NCBI GenBank assembly: GCA_011523705.1
Contig: WTGC01000228.1
Span: 1-64,000 of the forward strand
Direction: 5' to 3'
Origin: Chloroflexota bacterium
GTDB taxonomy: Bacteria; Chloroflexota; Anaerolineae; Aggregatilineales; Phototrophicaceae
Length of the DNA: 64,000 nt
In this document: positions 63,463 to 64,000 of the stretch, piece after piece
Numbering within the stretch: the first letter of the stretch is position 1
How the letters are laid out: every line of letters starts with the position of its first letter
Notes under the pieces: generated by a model
What the model saw: the letters and a program-made list of their open reading frames with translations, nothing else
Told to the model about the DNA's origin: nothing
The model's database searches: none
Translations under genes and position numbers: made by a program

Positions 63463-64000
63463 CAGATCTGAAAGCGGGCGTAAGGCGACGAGCCGTTGTC
63501 GTCATGGATTTCGGTCGCCGGCGTCAAGGCTTCGGGGTCGGCGACGGCTTCTCCTGTGGTGAAAGGGACCTCGCCCACGAGCGACTCGAAGCTTTCTTCC
63601 GGGTGTTGCCGCAGCAGGTTTAGCAGAGCCACGAAATCCCGCAGCACTTCTCGCGGCGTGAGCAAGGTATCGGCGCCGATACGATTTAAGACAATCGACA
63701 GAAAGGCTTCGAGATGGCGGTCCTCGAGAGTGGTCTCGACCTTGAAATGTCCACTGTGGATATCACGTACTGTTTGCAGCAGCAGGAATATCTCGCTGTG
63801 GCTGAGCACATCGAGGCGAATCAGAGGGCCCGACATATCGCGCAGCCCTTGCCGGGCGAAGCGGCTGTCTTCCAATCGAGTCTTCAGCGCCTCGTATCCG
63901 AAGAGCCCGCGGCGCTCATCTTCCACCATCTGCGGCGTTGCGCCGAAGAGAACACCGAGGTACTCGGCTTTCCCTTGCAACGTGTCGTTCAAAATCGTTA
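63462..64000 (-). CDS. DUF2791/BrxD-like ATPase, C-terminal part, cut by the window edge
   Basis: The frame is open through the right edge, so the gene's start and its Walker A lie outside. The visible 178 residues include ERRGLFGYEALKTRL, the MSGPLIRLDVLSHSEIFLLLQTVRDIH block, and LTPREVLRDFVALLNLLRQHPEESF, which resemble the C-terminus of DUF2791 ATP-binding proteins (BrxD in BREX). A TTG at 63992 is not a credible start. It overlaps the helicase start by ATGA, so the two work together. Confidence 0.72.
   Translation of the reverse strand, partial: TILNDTLQGKAEYLGVLFGATPQMVEDERRGLFGYEALKTRLEDSRFARQGLRDMSGPLIRLDVLSHSEIFLLLQTVRDIHSGHFKVETTLEDRHLEAFLSIVLNRIGADTLLTPREVLRDFVALLNLLRQHPEESFESLVGEVPFTTGEAVADPEALTPATEIHDDNGSSPYARFQI

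Overview
The window looks like a piece of chromosome from a free-living, polysaccharide- and sugar-eating heterotroph, most probably a member of the Chloroflexota (Anaerolineae-like). The grounds are the many Tat-exported sugar-binding proteins, the GC-rich coding sequence, a menaquinone cluster, and the intergenic repeat families. The lineage is an inference from style and gene content; no marker gene is present. There are no rRNA genes, no tRNA genes that I can see, and no CRISPR array.

Layout. 0-9 kb: a Tat-exported sugar-binding protein, an alpha-carbonic anhydrase, acetyl-CoA synthetase, a lone DUF262/DUF1524 (GmrSD-like) defence-type gene and a large polytopic membrane protein. 9-14 kb: a sugar ABC importer (binding protein, two permeases) translationally coupled to a sulfatase. 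14-22.4 kb: a nucleoside-type (BMP/YufNOPQ-like) importer with an ATPase, two permeases (one with a very large insertion), a cupin and a binding protein made of two tandem, nearly identical BMP domains. 22.4-30.3 kb: a LacI-type regulator with matching operators, a sugar ABC importer and a secreted GH16 beta-glucanase with three repeated binding modules; this reads as a laminarin-type beta-glucan utilisation locus. 30.5-40 kb: a cluster on the minus strand for uptake (binding protein, two permeases) and oxidative breakdown of a pentose or sugar acid (Gfo/Idh/MocA oxidoreductase, DapA-family dehydratase/aldolase, alpha-ketoglutarate semialdehyde dehydrogenase), with a divergent zinc alcohol dehydrogenase.

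40-45 kb holds an M20 peptidase, a two-component system, an AhpD-like protein and a nucleoside deaminase. 45.2-52.8 kb is a TetR regulator followed by menF, menD, menB, menE and menH (menC and menA are absent here). Between menF and menD sits a 0.47-kb cassette with exact 19-bp terminal inverted repeats and a single GxxExxY gene. 53.9-56.0 kb is a gene graveyard: a YheO-like regulator with two in-frame stops, an OppC-like permease with one, and the C-terminal third of an ornithine cyclodeaminase. 56.0-61.0 kb is a catabolic cluster with an alpha/beta hydrolase that carries the full residue signature of fluoroacetate dehalogenase, an acyl-CoA ligase broken by one TAA, a thiolase-fold protein without the usual cysteine, its DUF35 partner and an SDR. 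61.3-64 kb is an Lhr-like helicase coupled to the C-terminus of a DUF2791/BrxD-like ATPase, probably the end of a BREX-type or related defence operon that continues beyond the right edge.

Three families of intergenic repeats run through the window: short palindromes of the type GGGCGAC(T)..(A)GTCGCCC, often preceded by GTAG; CTCGGTG-CTCGGTGGT motifs, which also form the ends of the GxxExxY cassette; and GC-rich CCCCTCC/GGAGGGG elements. None of the four sugar (CUT1) importers has its own ATPase, so a shared ATPase elsewhere must be assumed.
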